Shown: positions 7,817 to 16,844 of the stretch, piece by piece
Position numbering within the stretch: the stretch's first letter is position 1
Layout of the letters: each line of letters opens with the position of its first letter
Assembly: GCF_000178855.1 (NCBI RefSeq)
Contig: NZ_ADVG01000004.1
Span: forward strand, 2,604,001 to 2,668,000
Direction: 5' to 3'
DNA length: 64,000 nucleotides
Source of the DNA: Ktedonobacter racemifer DSM 44963
Lineage (GTDB): Bacteria; Chloroflexota; Ktedonobacteria; Ktedonobacterales; Ktedonobacteraceae
Program-made: the position numbers and the translations under genes
The notes under the pieces: model-generated
The model's input: the letters and a program-made list of their open reading frames with translations, nothing else
The model's database searches: none
Told to the model about the DNA's origin: nothing

Positions 7817-9790
7817 TTGCAGACATCATCATCACAGCCAGCGCGGCTACGGCGAAAAGAGAGTTTTCTGGGTCTTCACTTCGACTTTCATGCCAGGGAA
7901 GAGTCCACGGCGGTGGGTAAAGATGTAACGCCAGCGATGGTTGAACATATTATTGAGATGGTACAACCAGACTTTGTGCAGTGCGATTGCAAAGGCCACC
8001 AGGGCTATGCCAGCTACCCTACCAACGTGGGGTATCGTGCGCTTGGCATTGTCAAAGATACGCTGGAGATCTGGCGCGAGGTGACGGCCCGGCGCGGGGT
8101 GGCGCTCTTTATGCACTATTCCGGAGTCCTGGATGAGATGGCGGTCAAACATCATCCTGATTGGGCGCGTGTAGATGAGCAGGGGAAGGTGGACCCACAT
8201 ACGACCTCGGTCTTTGGTCCTTACGTTGACGAGTTGCTGATTCCTCAACTGAAGGAGCTCAACGACGTCTATGGCGTGGATGGTGTCTGGATCGATGGTG
8301 ATAACTGGGCGTCCAAGAATGATTATCGCGCTGAGGTTATTGCTGCATTCCAGGCTCAAACGGGTATCCAGGAGATCCCGCATGCCCCGACCGATCCGTA
8401 CTACTATGAGTTCTCGCAGTTCTGTCGCGAAGGGTTCCGCCAGTATCTCCGCCACTATGTAGATGAACTGCACAAACACAACCCTGATTTTCAGATTTGC
8501 AGCAACTGGTCCTTCTCGGCAAAGATGCCTGAGCCGGTAAGCGCGGGGGTGGATTTTCTCTCCGGAGACTTCTGGCTACAGAATAGCGTCAATGGTGCAC
8601 GTCTGGAGGCTCGCGGTCTACGCCATCAAGGTCTCCCCTGGGATCTCATGACCTGGAGTTTTGGCGGTCAGCATACCAATGAGAACCAGGAAGACTTCTC
8701 GACCAAATCGGTCATACAATTGCAACGCGAAGCAGCGATCGTCCTGGCCCTGAGCGGGGGGTTTCAGATGTATTTCCAGCAGGACCGTAACGGGGCCATC
8801 TTTCCCTGGCAGATGGAGGTAGCCCGCGAGGTGGCGCAATTCTGTCGTGCACGGCAGGAGATCTGTCATCGTGCCGAGCCAATCCCCCAGATCGCGCTCT
8901 ACTATGCAGGCTCAACCTTCTATCGGCAGACAAACGTGCACTTCGAAGCGTACGACGGAACTCTGAAGCCGCTGCAAGGTGTGTTGCAGGTGCTCCTTGA
9001 TAATCAATATTCTACCGATGTTCTCATGGAACATCAGCTCAAAGGGCATACTGCGGATTATCCCCTGATCGTCATTCCTGAATGGAACCGGTTAGAACAG
9101 GATCAGATCGAGGAGCTGCTGGCCTATGTCCACAATGGTGGGAATCTGCTGCTCGTTGGCCCGCAGACGGCGTCGCCCTTTGCCGATGCCTTGCAGGTAG
9201 AGCTGACAGACGCAACGCAGGAGCAGCAGCCGATCTACCTGGAACATGCGGGACGCCTGGCCAGGCTCAAAGCAGCCAACGCACAGGTACGGCTCAAAGG
9301 GTCGGCGCAGGCCTTCGGTCGCTGGTATCCCAGCAACAATACCACCTTACCCTCCTCTCACGCGGCCTCCATCACAACGTATGGGCAGGGCAAGATTGCC
9401 GCGACCTACTTCAACGTGGGCCAGCGCTACCTGGAATCGACAACCACGGTTGTCCGTGACTTTATGCATGCCCTGATCAATGCGCTTTTCCCCGAGCCAT
9501 TGGCGACGGTCACAGGATCGCACCTTGTCGATGTGACCCTCAATCGTTCACATGGCAAGATCGCAATCAATCTTGTCAACACGGCCGGCCCCCACGCGGA
9601 CGATAAGGTGCATGTCTTTGATGAGATTCCGGTGGTGGGCCCGCTGACCATTACGGTCCGCTGTGAAGAGCAACCGCAGAGGATTACGAGTCAGCCAGCT
9701 GGCAGCGAGCTCCCTTTTACTTGGTCCGAGGGGAAAGCCACCTTGACACTCCCGCGCCTGGAGATACACGAGGTCATAATAGTTGAGTAA
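7817..9790 (+). CDS. GHL6-like glycoside hydrolase with beta-galactosidase trimerisation-like domain
   Basis: 657 residues. The N-terminal half is a TIM-barrel hydrolase of the GHL6/family-A-like type (LGLHFDFHA, DFVQCDCKGHQGYASY, MHYSGVLDEMA, VDGVWIDGDNWAS); Asp in WIDGDNW is a likely catalytic residue. From about 360 a flavodoxin-like domain resembling beta-galactosidase trimerisation domains is seen (DYPLIVIPEWNRL, LLAYVHNGGNLLLVGP), then a short beta-rich C-terminus. No signal peptide, so it probably acts inside the cell on material imported by the ABC system. TTG at 7817 is the start; GAGGAG lies about 11 bases upstream. Last gene of the operon. Confidence 0.8.
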   Translation: MQTSSSQPARLRRKESFLGLHFDFHAREESTAVGKDVTPAMVEHIIEMVQPDFVQCDCKGHQGYASYPTNVGYRALGIVKDTLEIWREVTARRGVALFMHYSGVLDEMAVKHHPDWARVDEQGKVDPHTTSVFGPYVDELLIPQLKELNDVYGVDGVWIDGDNWASKNDYRAEVIAAFQAQTGIQEIPHAPTDPYYYEFSQFCREGFRQYLRHYVDELHKHNPDFQICSNWSFSAKMPEPVSAGVDFLSGDFWLQNSVNGARLEARGLRHQGLPWDLMTWSFGGQHTNENQEDFSTKSVIQLQREAAIVLALSGGFQMYFQQDRNGAIFPWQMEVAREVAQFCRARQEICHRAEPIPQIALYYAGSTFYRQTNVHFEAYDGTLKPLQGVLQVLLDNQYSTDVLMEHQLKGHTADYPLIVIPEWNRLEQDQIEELLAYVHNGGNLLLVGPQTASPFADALQVELTDATQEQQPIYLEHAGRLARLKAANAQVRLKGSAQAFGRWYPSNNTTLPSSHAASITTYGQGKIAATYFNVGQRYLESTTTVVRDFMHALINALFPEPLATVTGSHLVDVTLNRSHGKIAINLVNTAGPHADDKVHVFDEIPVVGPLTITVRCEEQPQRITSQPAGSELPFTWSEGKATLTLPRLEIHEVIIVE

Positions 9791-9855
9791 AGGTTGTAGC
9801 GGTGTTCTTGGCGAACAATGCTTTTGAGTTAAGGGATGAAACCGCAAACTATGTA

Positions 9856-9932
9856 CGATGAGTCTTCTCTGCTTGGTGAAAAGTATTGGCCGCGAGGGCC
9901 AATACTTTTCACCAAGCAGAGAAGACTCATCG
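9856..9932. terminator. 36-bp perfect palindrome, bidirectional terminator
   Basis: Arms 9856-9891 and 9897-9932 are exact reverse complements around a 5-base loop. It lies between the convergent ends of the glycosidase (plus) and the cydB remnant (minus), where a bidirectional terminator is expected. Confidence 0.7.
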
Positions 9933-9935
9933 CAG

Positions 9936-10225
9936 TTACTCTCTTGCCCGATTGGCAACACTCACTTTTCCCCAGAAAAGACGATAGGTAACAACGAAGT
10001 AGATGATGGCTAGCAGCATGCCGAATATCCACCAGGCCAGCCCCATAATCTGACCATAGGCAGAAGCCGAGGCATTGTAGATCGTCAGGCTATGCACTCT
10101 ATCGGTTGCCGGGAGCACCATCGGATAGATGCCAAAGGCAGCGCTGGTCAGCAGGCCAATGATAAAAACGCACGAGCTGAAAAAGGAGAGCAGGTCGCGT
10201 CGTGCGACATTAAAGTACCCCATAG
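9936..10225 (-). pseudogene. cydB: cydB C-terminal remnant (cytochrome bd oxidase subunit II)
   Basis: About 95 residues reading GYFNVARRDLLSFFSSCVFI, then GLLTSAAFGIYPMVLPATD, LTIYNASASAYGQIMGL and a final membrane segment ending YRLFWGKV. The pattern of a Tyr-Pro in a membrane helix, then LTIYNA and a WW helix, is typical of the last part of CydB. The upstream three quarters of the gene is missing; the frame stops exactly where the IS6 terminus begins at 10226. No cydA is in the window. Confidence 0.75.
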
Positions 10226-10440
10226 GGTTGTGTTGCAAGAATGAGGGTGCGATGGCAAACTCTTCTTTATTTGAGGCGTAGCCGAGGAGTACCCTTGATG
10301 AGTCATCAGCATTCGTTCAAGTGGCGTCACTTTCAGCCCGACATGATTCTCCTCTGTGTGCGCTGGTACCTGCGGTACGCGCTCAGTTATCGTGACCTGG
10401 AAGAGGTAATGCTCGAACGGGGTCTGCGTATTGATCACAC
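10226..10440 (+). mobile_element. IS6-family element type A, left-end fragment
   Basis: Starts with GGTTGTGTTGCAA, the same terminus as the element at 43076. From the ATG at 10298 the frame reads FKWRHFQPDMILLCVRWYL and LSYRDLEEVMLERGL to DHT, the N-terminal HTH region of IS240-like IS6 transposases. It stops at 10440, where a second, different IS6 element begins. The rest is not found on the other side. Confidence 0.8.
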
Positions 10441-11300
10441 GGGCATTGTCAACTTATTTATAAAAACGAAATATACTGGTGAGCTATAGGAGAAAAGCAA
10501 TAAAAGGGTAATGAGAAGTGGGGAGGTAGAGGAGTTATACGACCTGCTTGACTCTAGTTACCTCATGCCATTGCTGGAATCGGCCCTGCAAAAGGGCACG
10601 GTACTCCCCAGCAGGGAAACGATGCCTTCGTGGTTGGAAATGTCCAGCGATGGGTCCAAAGGCCGAAAGAAAGCGTTGTGCGTGTTTGGCCGATTTAAAC
10701 CGCCGCATTTTCTTCTCTCGTAGTCGCGTCGGTTGATGTGAGTTTTCCGCTCGATTGTTCAAGCCTTTGTGTTGCCGATGCTCCACGCCAGGCATGATCT
10801 CGCGTTTCGCTGCTCCATAGCTCTTCAATTTATTGGTAATGATCACGCGCGGGACGTATTGCAACCCTTTGAGGAGCTTGCGAAAGAACTTTTTGGCCGC
10901 CTGCTTGTTGCGTCGGCTCTGCACCAGGATGTCCAGCACGTTGCCGTACTGATCAACAGCTCTCCACAAATAATGGGTTTTGCCATTGATTTTCAGGTAC
11001 ACCTCGTCCATATGCCATGTGTCTCCGTTTTCGGACGGCGACGGCGCAGTTCGTTCGCGTAGGTCTGCCCAAACTTCAAGCACCACTGCCGCACGGTTTC
11101 ATAGCTCACGACGATTCCGCGCTGTTCCAGAAGCTCTTCCACATCGCGAAAACTGAGGGAAAAACGGAAATACAGCCAGACCGCGTGACTGATGATTTCA
11201 GGTGGGAAGCGAAAGCCTTTGTAGCTTGGAGCAGGGGTGTTTGTTTTCATGCAGCTATTCTAGCACATTGTTCAGCTACTTTCCCAAGTTGACAATACCT
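10441..11300. mobile_element. IS6-family element type B, copy 1 (inactivated)
   Basis: Termini GGGCATTGTCAACTT at 10441 and AAGTTGACAATACC near 11286-11300 match those of the intact copy at 50524-51386. It is inserted in the type A fragment and carries the broken transposase at 10535-11250. No convincing target duplication was found. Confidence 0.85.
10535..11250 (-). pseudogene. IS6-family transposase, frameshifted, catalytic Asp changed
   Basis: The N-terminal part (11250 to about 11030: FRFPPEIISHAVWLYFRFSL and the HTH) and the C-terminal part (to 10535) are in different frames. Compared with the intact copy at 50574, one G is missing near 11027 in the stretch encoding RPKTGDTW. In addition the second DDE Asp, in IITDKLKSYG of the intact copy, reads IITNKLKSYG here. 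The first Asp (HMDEVYLK) and the Glu (NNRAENSHQ) remain. The copy is therefore inactivated twice. Confidence 0.85.
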
Positions 11301-11649
11301 TCAGTTTTCGGATAAGCACCAAGAGGTACCCGGCCTGAAAGGTTAGATTCCTCTACGTGCTTCTAGAAAAGAGCGACAACTGGCGGTGCAAACAGGTACC
11401 TGGAGACAGCTTCGGGCTCACGCTTCTGTTCATAATTTGGAGTCCGTTCTCACTCTGGCCGCGATCTCTCTCCAGTATATCCTCTTTCATCCCTGGTGGT
11501 GCCCCGCGCCGGGGCATGCTGCTTCGGGCAAAATGGTCTCGACGGCTCCATTGGGTCAGATGTGGTGCTTTGCATCTCCATATCTTGTCAATGGAGCCTG
11601 ATTTTTGCAAGTCTCTCCCACTTTCACCAGTTAATGGAGTCCTACCCAC
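11301..11649. other. non-coding stretch, nothing recognised
   Basis: About 350 bases between IS6 copy 1 and the methyltransferase. Short open frames exist on both strands but show no ribosome-binding site, no family motif and no hydrophobic pattern. It may be degenerate IS or flanking DNA. Confidence 0.4.
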
Positions 11650-12453
11650 TCATTTCTCTCCGATAGCCTTAAAGAACGTGTAACAGAATACTCCATCCGA
11701 CTCTGTCGCCCGATATAAGTCCCTGATTCCCTTTTCGAACACGTCTGGCTCAACGAGACCTGCGCTGATTGCCGCTTCACGGACACCCTCAATCATCGCC
11801 GTAAATGTCCTCTTTGTGAACCCTTCGACCAACTCAGGTTTGCTCGAATCGACGTAGACCATTCGAGGAGAGGCACGAATGGATGTATAGCCTGCGCCAA
11901 GCAACAGCGGGTAAAGTTCTCTCCCAATCATCGCGTTGCCGCCAGCCTGCCGTTGCAGTTCAACCTGAGACTGGATCGCTTTATATGCGGCTTCGCTCTC
12001 AGGATGAAAGAAGGCCGAACCATGATCCCCTTCGATCACCGTGATTGTGCCGCCTGGCCTCAAATGGTTTTTCAGCGTTTGCAGTGCCTCGAGAGGCCGT
12101 GAGAGATGTTCCAGGACGAAACAGACGAAAATGTGATCGAAGGTGTCCAGCCCATGAGATAAATTGAAGATGTCTGCCTGGTGAAAGTGAACATTGGTCA
12201 AGCCTGCCGCCGCCACCTTTCGCCTGGCTTCTCGGACAGAGACCTCGGAGATATCGACAGAAGTAATCAAAGCATTCGGGCTGTTTTGCGCAAGGGTGAC
12301 AGTTTGTGCACCAACGCCGCAACCGGCTTCCAGAACCCGGCTTCCTGCCGGATACGAGGTATCGGAGTGCAGGAGCTCAACCAAAGTAGAGGCTTGGTCC
12401 TGTAAACGGATGGTTTCTCGATGATCGTAGCCGTGAACGTATGCTTTATCCAT
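11650..12453 (-). CDS. class I SAM-dependent methyltransferase
   Basis: About 267 residues. Motif I is VLEAGCGVGAQT (SAM-binding glycine loop), followed by ITSVDISEVSVREARRK (motif II acidic residue), VHFHQADIFNL, and DHIFVCFVLEHL (motif IV/post-motif). Ubiquinone/menaquinone-type methyltransferases share this fold; the substrate is unknown. The start at 12453 is chosen because GAAAGAGGAA lies 5-6 bases before it; a longer frame to 12483 lacks such a site. Three copies of a 13-base motif lie upstream (12512-12619) and may be operators. Confidence 0.87.
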   Translation of the reverse strand: MDKAYVHGYDHRETIRLQDQASTLVELLHSDTSYPAGSRVLEAGCGVGAQTVTLAQNSPNALITSVDISEVSVREARRKVAAAGLTNVHFHQADIFNLSHGLDTFDHIFVCFVLEHLSRPLEALQTLKNHLRPGGTITVIEGDHGSAFFHPESEAAYKAIQSQVELQRQAGGNAMIGRELYPLLLGAGYTSIRASPRMVYVDSSKPELVEGFTKRTFTAMIEGVREAAISAGLVEPDVFEKGIRDLYRATESDGVFCYTFFKAIGEK

Positions 12454-12511
12454 GCTTCCTCTTTCGCTCCGAATGCTGGGCATTGTACATATCGATGTCT
12501 GTGCCCATACG

Positions 12512-12619
12512 TTATCGCACCTAACCGCGCATTAGGTGCGGTAAATAGCCAATGGAGAACAAAAATACTTCTCTGAGAGCCAGTGAACATCAGCACTTTT
12601 TACACATTAGGTGCGATAA
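12512..12619. promoter_or_regulatory. three copies of a TTAGGTGCGATAA-like motif
   Basis: TTATCGCACCTAA (12512-12524) and TTAGGTGCGGTAA (12532-12544) form an inverted pair 7 bases apart. TTAGGTGCGATAA recurs at 12607-12619. They lie 60-170 bases before the methyltransferase start. Likely binding sites for an unidentified regulator; the regulator itself is not assigned. Confidence 0.5.
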
Positions 12620-12630
12620 AAGATGTGAGG

Positions 12631-12662
12631 AAGTGGGCCTTCTGCCAAATGGCCCACTTTTG
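12631..12662. terminator. hairpin downstream of the quinone-reductase-like gene
   Basis: AAGTGGGCC (12631-12639) pairs with GGCCCACTT (12651-12659) across an 11-base loop, followed by TTTGT on the plus strand and A/T-rich DNA on the minus strand. It lies 3' of the minus-strand gene ending at 12698. Confidence 0.55.
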
Positions 12663-12697
12663 TACGAATCCTTGTACTCCCCCATGAACGTCCCATT

Positions 12698-13633
12698 TCA
12701 AGGCATGAGGACGAGTCGCTGGCGTGTCCCGGCCCGCTGACGCTCCCAGGCTTGTTCAACCTGCTGGAGGGGCATGCGTTCGACAGGGACAATGAGCCGA
12801 CCTTGCCCTGCAAGCTCTGCCATATGGCGATAGACGGTCGTTCTTCGCTCTAGAGAGACATGACCGCTGGCGTACCCGAAGATCGTGAGGGATTGGTTAC
12901 GTATCAGGGAGCCTTTCAGGGTGATTTCATTCCCGGCGGTGGTCCCCACCTGAACCAGGCGCCCACCGACCGTGGCCGCTTGAAGCGCAGCTTCGGTTGG
13001 TGGTCCCCACACATAGTCGATAATCACGTCAATCTCTCCCTGTGCCGCCTCACGATACGAGGCTACCAGACTGTCGCTCGTTGTGAGATTGACGGTGGCA
13101 TCTGCCCCCAGTTCCTGGACGCGCCGCAGCATGTCTGCATTGCGGCCGGCAGCAACGACGCGCCCGGCACCAAGGACTTTGGCGGCCTGCACCGCAAGCT
13201 GACCAGCAATCCCAGTGGCCCCCAGCACCAGGACCGTTTCTCCTGGAATCAGTTGCGCTCGCCACTCCAGGGGGAGCCATGCCGCCAACCCTGCATTGCC
13301 CAAGGCGGCAGCCACCGCGTCATCGACCCCATCAGGAACCTCGATAAGACCCTGAGAAGCCACCATGGTCTGTTGTGCCATCGAGCCGTAAGGCGAGATG
13401 GGAGCGGCGAAGTAGACGCGCCTCCCGTCAGCGAGACGACCAACCCCTTCACGCCCGGCGACGAACGGGAACTGAGATGGGCTGAGAAAATGCTGCCCTG
13501 AGGCCAAAAAGAGATCGAAGTGACTAATAGCCGCAGCGGTCACGTCCACAATCTCGGTGCCTGTCAGCTTTACGGGGTCGTCAAATGTGCCAAACTGTGG
13601 TGTTCCATACTCGTGTAAGACCGCAGCATCCAT
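12698..13633 (-). CDS. zinc-free MDR family NADPH:quinone reductase-like oxidoreductase
   Basis: About 311 residues from the ATG at 13633, with AAGAGG about 10 bases upstream. The GroES-like N-terminal domain (EIVDVTAAAISHFDLFLASG, FPFVAGREGVGRL) lacks the zinc-ligand cluster. The Rossmann domain has VLVLGATGIAGQLAVQAAKV, GAGRVVAAGRNADML and the end of the fold at GGRLVQVGTTAG. Such enzymes reduce quinones or enones with NADPH. Longer upstream coding to 13729 lacks a ribosome-binding site. Confidence 0.87.
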   Translation of the reverse strand: MDAAVLHEYGTPQFGTFDDPVKLTGTEIVDVTAAAISHFDLFLASGQHFLSPSQFPFVAGREGVGRLADGRRVYFAAPISPYGSMAQQTMVASQGLIEVPDGVDDAVAAALGNAGLAAWLPLEWRAQLIPGETVLVLGATGIAGQLAVQAAKVLGAGRVVAAGRNADMLRRVQELGADATVNLTTSDSLVASYREAAQGEIDVIIDYVWGPPTEAALQAATVGGRLVQVGTTAGNEITLKGSLIRNQSLTIFGYASGHVSLERRTTVYRHMAELAGQGRLIVPVERMPLQQVEQAWERQRAGTRQRLVLMP

Positions 13634-13764
13634 AGAAAAAAACCTCTTAAAAACTGGTCTATTGGTGCGATTCCGACGAAAAGAGTTGGGACAACTGATC
13701 TCTGTTCTCGCCCCTGAGATGGAGATCACGCCATGAACCGGGATGGCTCAGTCTCAGGGACAGA

Positions 13765-13801
13765 GTTATTCGGGCACCGCGTTTCTCGGTGTCCGAATAA
13801 C
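13765..13801. terminator. 15-bp stem hairpin downstream of the VOC gene
   Basis: GTTATTCGGGCACCG (13765-13779) pairs with CGGTGTCCGAATAAC (13787-13801) with one mismatch, around a 7-base loop. It sits about 85 bases 3' of the minus-strand gene ending at 13886. Confidence 0.6.
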
Positions 13802-13885
13802 CCGCCGGTCATTATCTGCCTCTTTGGAGTCTGATTGGACTGGCTCCAGAAATGCGCGTCAGTGCCGGATATTGCCCTGAACTGA

Positions 13886-14506
13886 TCACCCTATTGGGAA
13901 CGGAGCGGCTCCTTCGGCAAACTCGCCCGCGCAGGAACGTTCGTGTAACTCCGTGAGTGTTGCTCCCGCTTGCCAGGCTGCCAGGAATGTTTCCGGGTTC
14001 ACCATGACCCCGAGGGGATTGGAACTTGTCTGGAGCGCGCGCATTGCTTCCAGACCCTTGCGCAAGTCGGGTCCATAGTTGTCGACTTGGAGTTCAAGGG
14101 CATTGTTGTCAGGATCTCGGTAATAGAACGACGTATTCGGACCATGATTCATCGCCATGTACGGCAGCAGGCCCTTGTGTTTCAAACGCTGGTACACCCG
14201 CATGAGATCGTCAATGCTGTAGGTAAATGCTACATGATGCATGCCCGCGCTGGTGAGCACCTGTTCGGTGCATATGGGATCGTGAAAGAGGACCAGGCGA
14301 TGGTGAGCCAGATCGAAGGTGTAAAAACCCGCGATGCCCTCCACTTCGAGGACCGGGTGGACGCCGAGGAAGGTGCGATAGAACTCTCGCATCTCCAGAA
14401 ACCTGGCAGTTTTAAACGCAATATGATGCAGTTGCATAGGAGGAATGCCTGCCTCGTCGAGGCGGTCTTCCTCATTCTGTGGAGTTCCCATCATCTGTCT
14501 TGACAT
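13886..14506 (-). CDS. VOC-superfamily (glyoxalase/extradiol dioxygenase-like) protein
   Basis: About 206 residues. Metal-ligand positions of a vicinal-oxygen-chelate fold are visible: MQLHHIAFKT (first His), AGMHHVAFTY (second His) and NNALELQVDNYG (Glu). FYYRDPDNNALEL is the usual final strand signature. The C-terminal about 60 residues are an extension. Start at 14506 is supported by AAAGGAAAT a few bases upstream; an upstream frame to 14623 has no such support. Substrate unknown; both lyase and dioxygenase activities occur in the family. Confidence 0.8.
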   Translation of the reverse strand: MSRQMMGTPQNEEDRLDEAGIPPMQLHHIAFKTARFLEMREFYRTFLGVHPVLEVEGIAGFYTFDLAHHRLVLFHDPICTEQVLTSAGMHHVAFTYSIDDLMRVYQRLKHKGLLPYMAMNHGPNTSFYYRDPDNNALELQVDNYGPDLRKGLEAMRALQTSSNPLGVMVNPETFLAAWQAGATLTELHERSCAGEFAEGAAPFPIG

Positions 14507-14861
14507 AACATATTTCCTTTGCTTGTTTGGATTTTCCTGCGCAACGTTAGGTGCCAAAAGGGGTTCCGGCATTTTTCCCTCCCAAAAATCCCCGCTAGGG
14601 CCAGCGAGGTACTGTTTGACCATTGACCTATCAGAGTTCCTCTGACGGTTTCTTTGCCAGTCCTTTTCTGACCTCCCCCTCTGATTTTCAGGGGACCAGA
14701 TTTCCCCTTCATACTAAAACGACGAATGGGAGAGGGCCAAATCGACAGGTTCGATCAAACCGTCTTTAATAAAAAAGCCAAGTCCAGTGGCATGTCCCCT
14801 CCTCCTGACAGCGAGACATGCAGGCTAAGCGTTTTACGGTGATCACACGCTTGTAGGGGCG

Positions 14862-15022
14862 TTATTGCAGCGGTTTCTCTTCTCGAGAAACTGTTTCCTC
14901 ATCTACAGGAACCCACTGTGCCTGGAAATACGCCTCTCCGATGTGATAATACGTGTTTTCTCCCTTTTTGACAAAGGTATCACGCAGAGGGAATGTCTGA
15001 TCTGCAACGGTCATCTCACCTA
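14862..15022 (-). pseudogene. DUF1579-family gene, 3' part (split by IS630)
   Basis: Reads GEMTVADQTFPLRDTFVKKG, YYHIGEAYFQAQWVPVDEET to a TAA at 14862. It continues the 5' part at 16210-16551. Removing the IS630 element and one TA joins the halves in frame as DQLVF-LGEMTVADQ, giving a 166-residue protein, the usual size of DUF1579 proteins. Confidence 0.85.
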
Positions 15023-16209
15023 GTGCATAATTACGAAACCTTTTCGGAAAGAACAAGATGTGGCTCATAGGAACATCCAAAGTAGGCACAGACTCGTGCG
15101 GCAAGCTGTTTGGCGGTAAGCAGCCCATCATGTTCGACTACATTGCGTTTGGCATGGACCCATTTGGGCTCAATGGGATTGAGCCAGGGGCTTTTCGTGG
15201 GCAGAAACAAAGGCAGAATACGCACGCCCTTGCCCTCGGCTTTGACCAGGCTGTTGTGCTCTCTGATCCAGGTCCGCACCATCTTGCTCACGTGAAAGGA
15301 GGCATTATCCCAGATCAGCAGCCAAGAAGTCTTGTTTTGAGCTTGTAGTCGAGTGCAACACCACTCCAGAAATTGGGTGGTGATGGCGCTGACGGGGCGT
15401 CCGGTCACGAAGCGCAGCGACATCTGTTTGCGAATCGGATCATCGATCGGTCCCTGTTGCCACAATACTCCATAACAGGCGAGAGCTTTGGGATCAGGAT
15501 CACCTTTTTGCCACGTCTGTTCCACCAAGCGCACGGGTTGATCTTTCCCTTGCCAGGCGGACAGACGAGGAAGAGCGAACCTGCTCCACCACACCTCGTC
15601 CACAAACCCGATGACCCAGCCTGGTTGGGTGCTCGCCCAGGCCATCAGCCGATCGCGTGCGTTTTTTTTTGCTGGTACTGGGGGTCGGGGCTGGTAATCC
15701 AATGTTTGGCACGCTTCCAATTGGTCCCTAAGCTTTGGAGCGCTCGGCGCACGCTCGCCACCGACGTTTTGTGGGGGATAACGCCCTGCTCGAAACTGAT
15801 CTTGGCCGCCAGTTCCAAGGTCCACAGGCCACGGTCGAGTCCAAAGTCGTGGGGACTGCGGTGCAAGAGCGCTTTCAACCGCTCGGCCGCTTCGATGGTG
15901 AAGGTCGTTCGGAGTCGATGGGGACGCGAAGACCCCTCTTTGAGCACGGTGAGTCCAGCTATATTGAAGCCTTTGATCGCATTGCGAACGGTCTGGTCGT
16001 CGCAGCCCAGATACTTGGCGATAGCGGGGGCGCGCTCCCCACGGGCAGACGCGAGCAATATTTGGCTGCGTCGCAACACGAAGGCATTGGACGAACGCAA
16101 CCCCGCCTGGATCTGGCTGTGTTCGTCTTTGGTCAGTGGTCGAATAAAAATGGGGGCTTTCATGCCCTCTATGATACCACATTTCCTATGACCTTTCGTC
16201 AGAATGCAC
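15023..16209. mobile_element. IS630-family element, 1187 bp, TA target duplication
   Basis: Inverted termini share GTGCAT, then ACGAAA and GGAAA at matched spacings over about 29 bases at both ends. The element is flanked by TA at 15021-15022 and 16210-16211, the IS630/Tc1-mariner target duplication. It carries one transposase on the minus strand. Confidence 0.9.
15031..16163 (-). CDS. IS630 transposase, two frames joined at an A9 slippery run
   Basis: The first frame (16163 to a TGA at 15645, 172 residues) holds the two helix-turn-helix regions (IAKYLGCDDQTVRNAIKGF). The second frame, shifted by -1, carries the DDE domain: FVDEVWWSRF (Asp), LLIWDNASFH (Asp) and PWLNPIEPKW (Glu), ending at 15031 inside the terminal repeat. 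They overlap at nine A residues (complement of 15662-15670). In the first frame this gives A-AAA-AAA, a classic -1 slippery heptamer. Programmed frameshifting would give about 377 residues. Confidence 0.8.
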
Positions 16210-16551
16210 TAGGAACACAAGTTGATCTCCATCCCAGCCAGATGAGGTCTGTGTTGCTCTCCCTCCGTGACTATCAAACCAGGAGGCAATAAATTGTCGT
16301 GAGGTGAGGTCATAGCCCCAGATGTAGATGGCAGAAAGAGGATGGGGATTCTCAGGCGTGGGAATTTCCTCTGTACGCAAGATGAGCCAATTGTTCTCTA
16401 AATCCTGGGTGCCATGAATATTCATCTCGATAGTCTTTTGAGAAGAAGTAGGGGTGGCGAAAAAAGTGCCATGAGCTTTCCACGAGTCAACGAAGAAGGC
16501 TAGATGCTGAAGTGCAGATGCCTGGGTAGTGTTCGTGTCAAATGTACTCAT
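16210..16551 (-). pseudogene. DUF1579-family gene, 5' part (split by IS630)
   Basis: Starts at the ATG at 16551 with GGGAGGAA 5 bases upstream. Reads LQHLAFFVDSWKAHGTFFAT, ENNWLILRTEE and SGWDGDQLVF, the N-terminal two thirds of a DUF1579 (lipocalin-like) protein of unknown function. Interrupted after DQLVF by the IS630. It is divergent from the HxlR gene at 16845. Confidence 0.85.
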
Positions 16552-16674
16552 ACAATTCCTCCCTGAAAAGCATTATCTGTTCTGCTGCCGTCGTCTTCAG
16601 TCTGTTCGGCAGAACAGAAATCAACGTGTGAGTATGCAAATTGTTCATCGATAGTTAGTTATTGTTAATACCTA

Positions 16675-16691
16675 AGTTACTTATAGTAACT
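16675..16691. promoter_or_regulatory. candidate HxlR operator
   Basis: AGTTAC-TTATA-GTAACT, a 6-bp inverted repeat around a 5-base centre in the divergent DUF1579/HxlR intergenic region. HxlR-type regulators bind such AT-rich palindromes; assignment is inferred from position. Confidence 0.4.
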
Positions 16692-16844
16692 AATATGAGT
16701 ATACGTTGTCAGATTGGTTGTGTCAAGTACCAAAGATGTAAGAAATACTCAAGTTATGCTATGTTCCCCGGTTCTCAAAAAGAAGGTTGTTATGGTATAG
16801 TGTGAGAAAAAGAACAATGCCATGCGTTGAGAGGGAAGAAAGCT

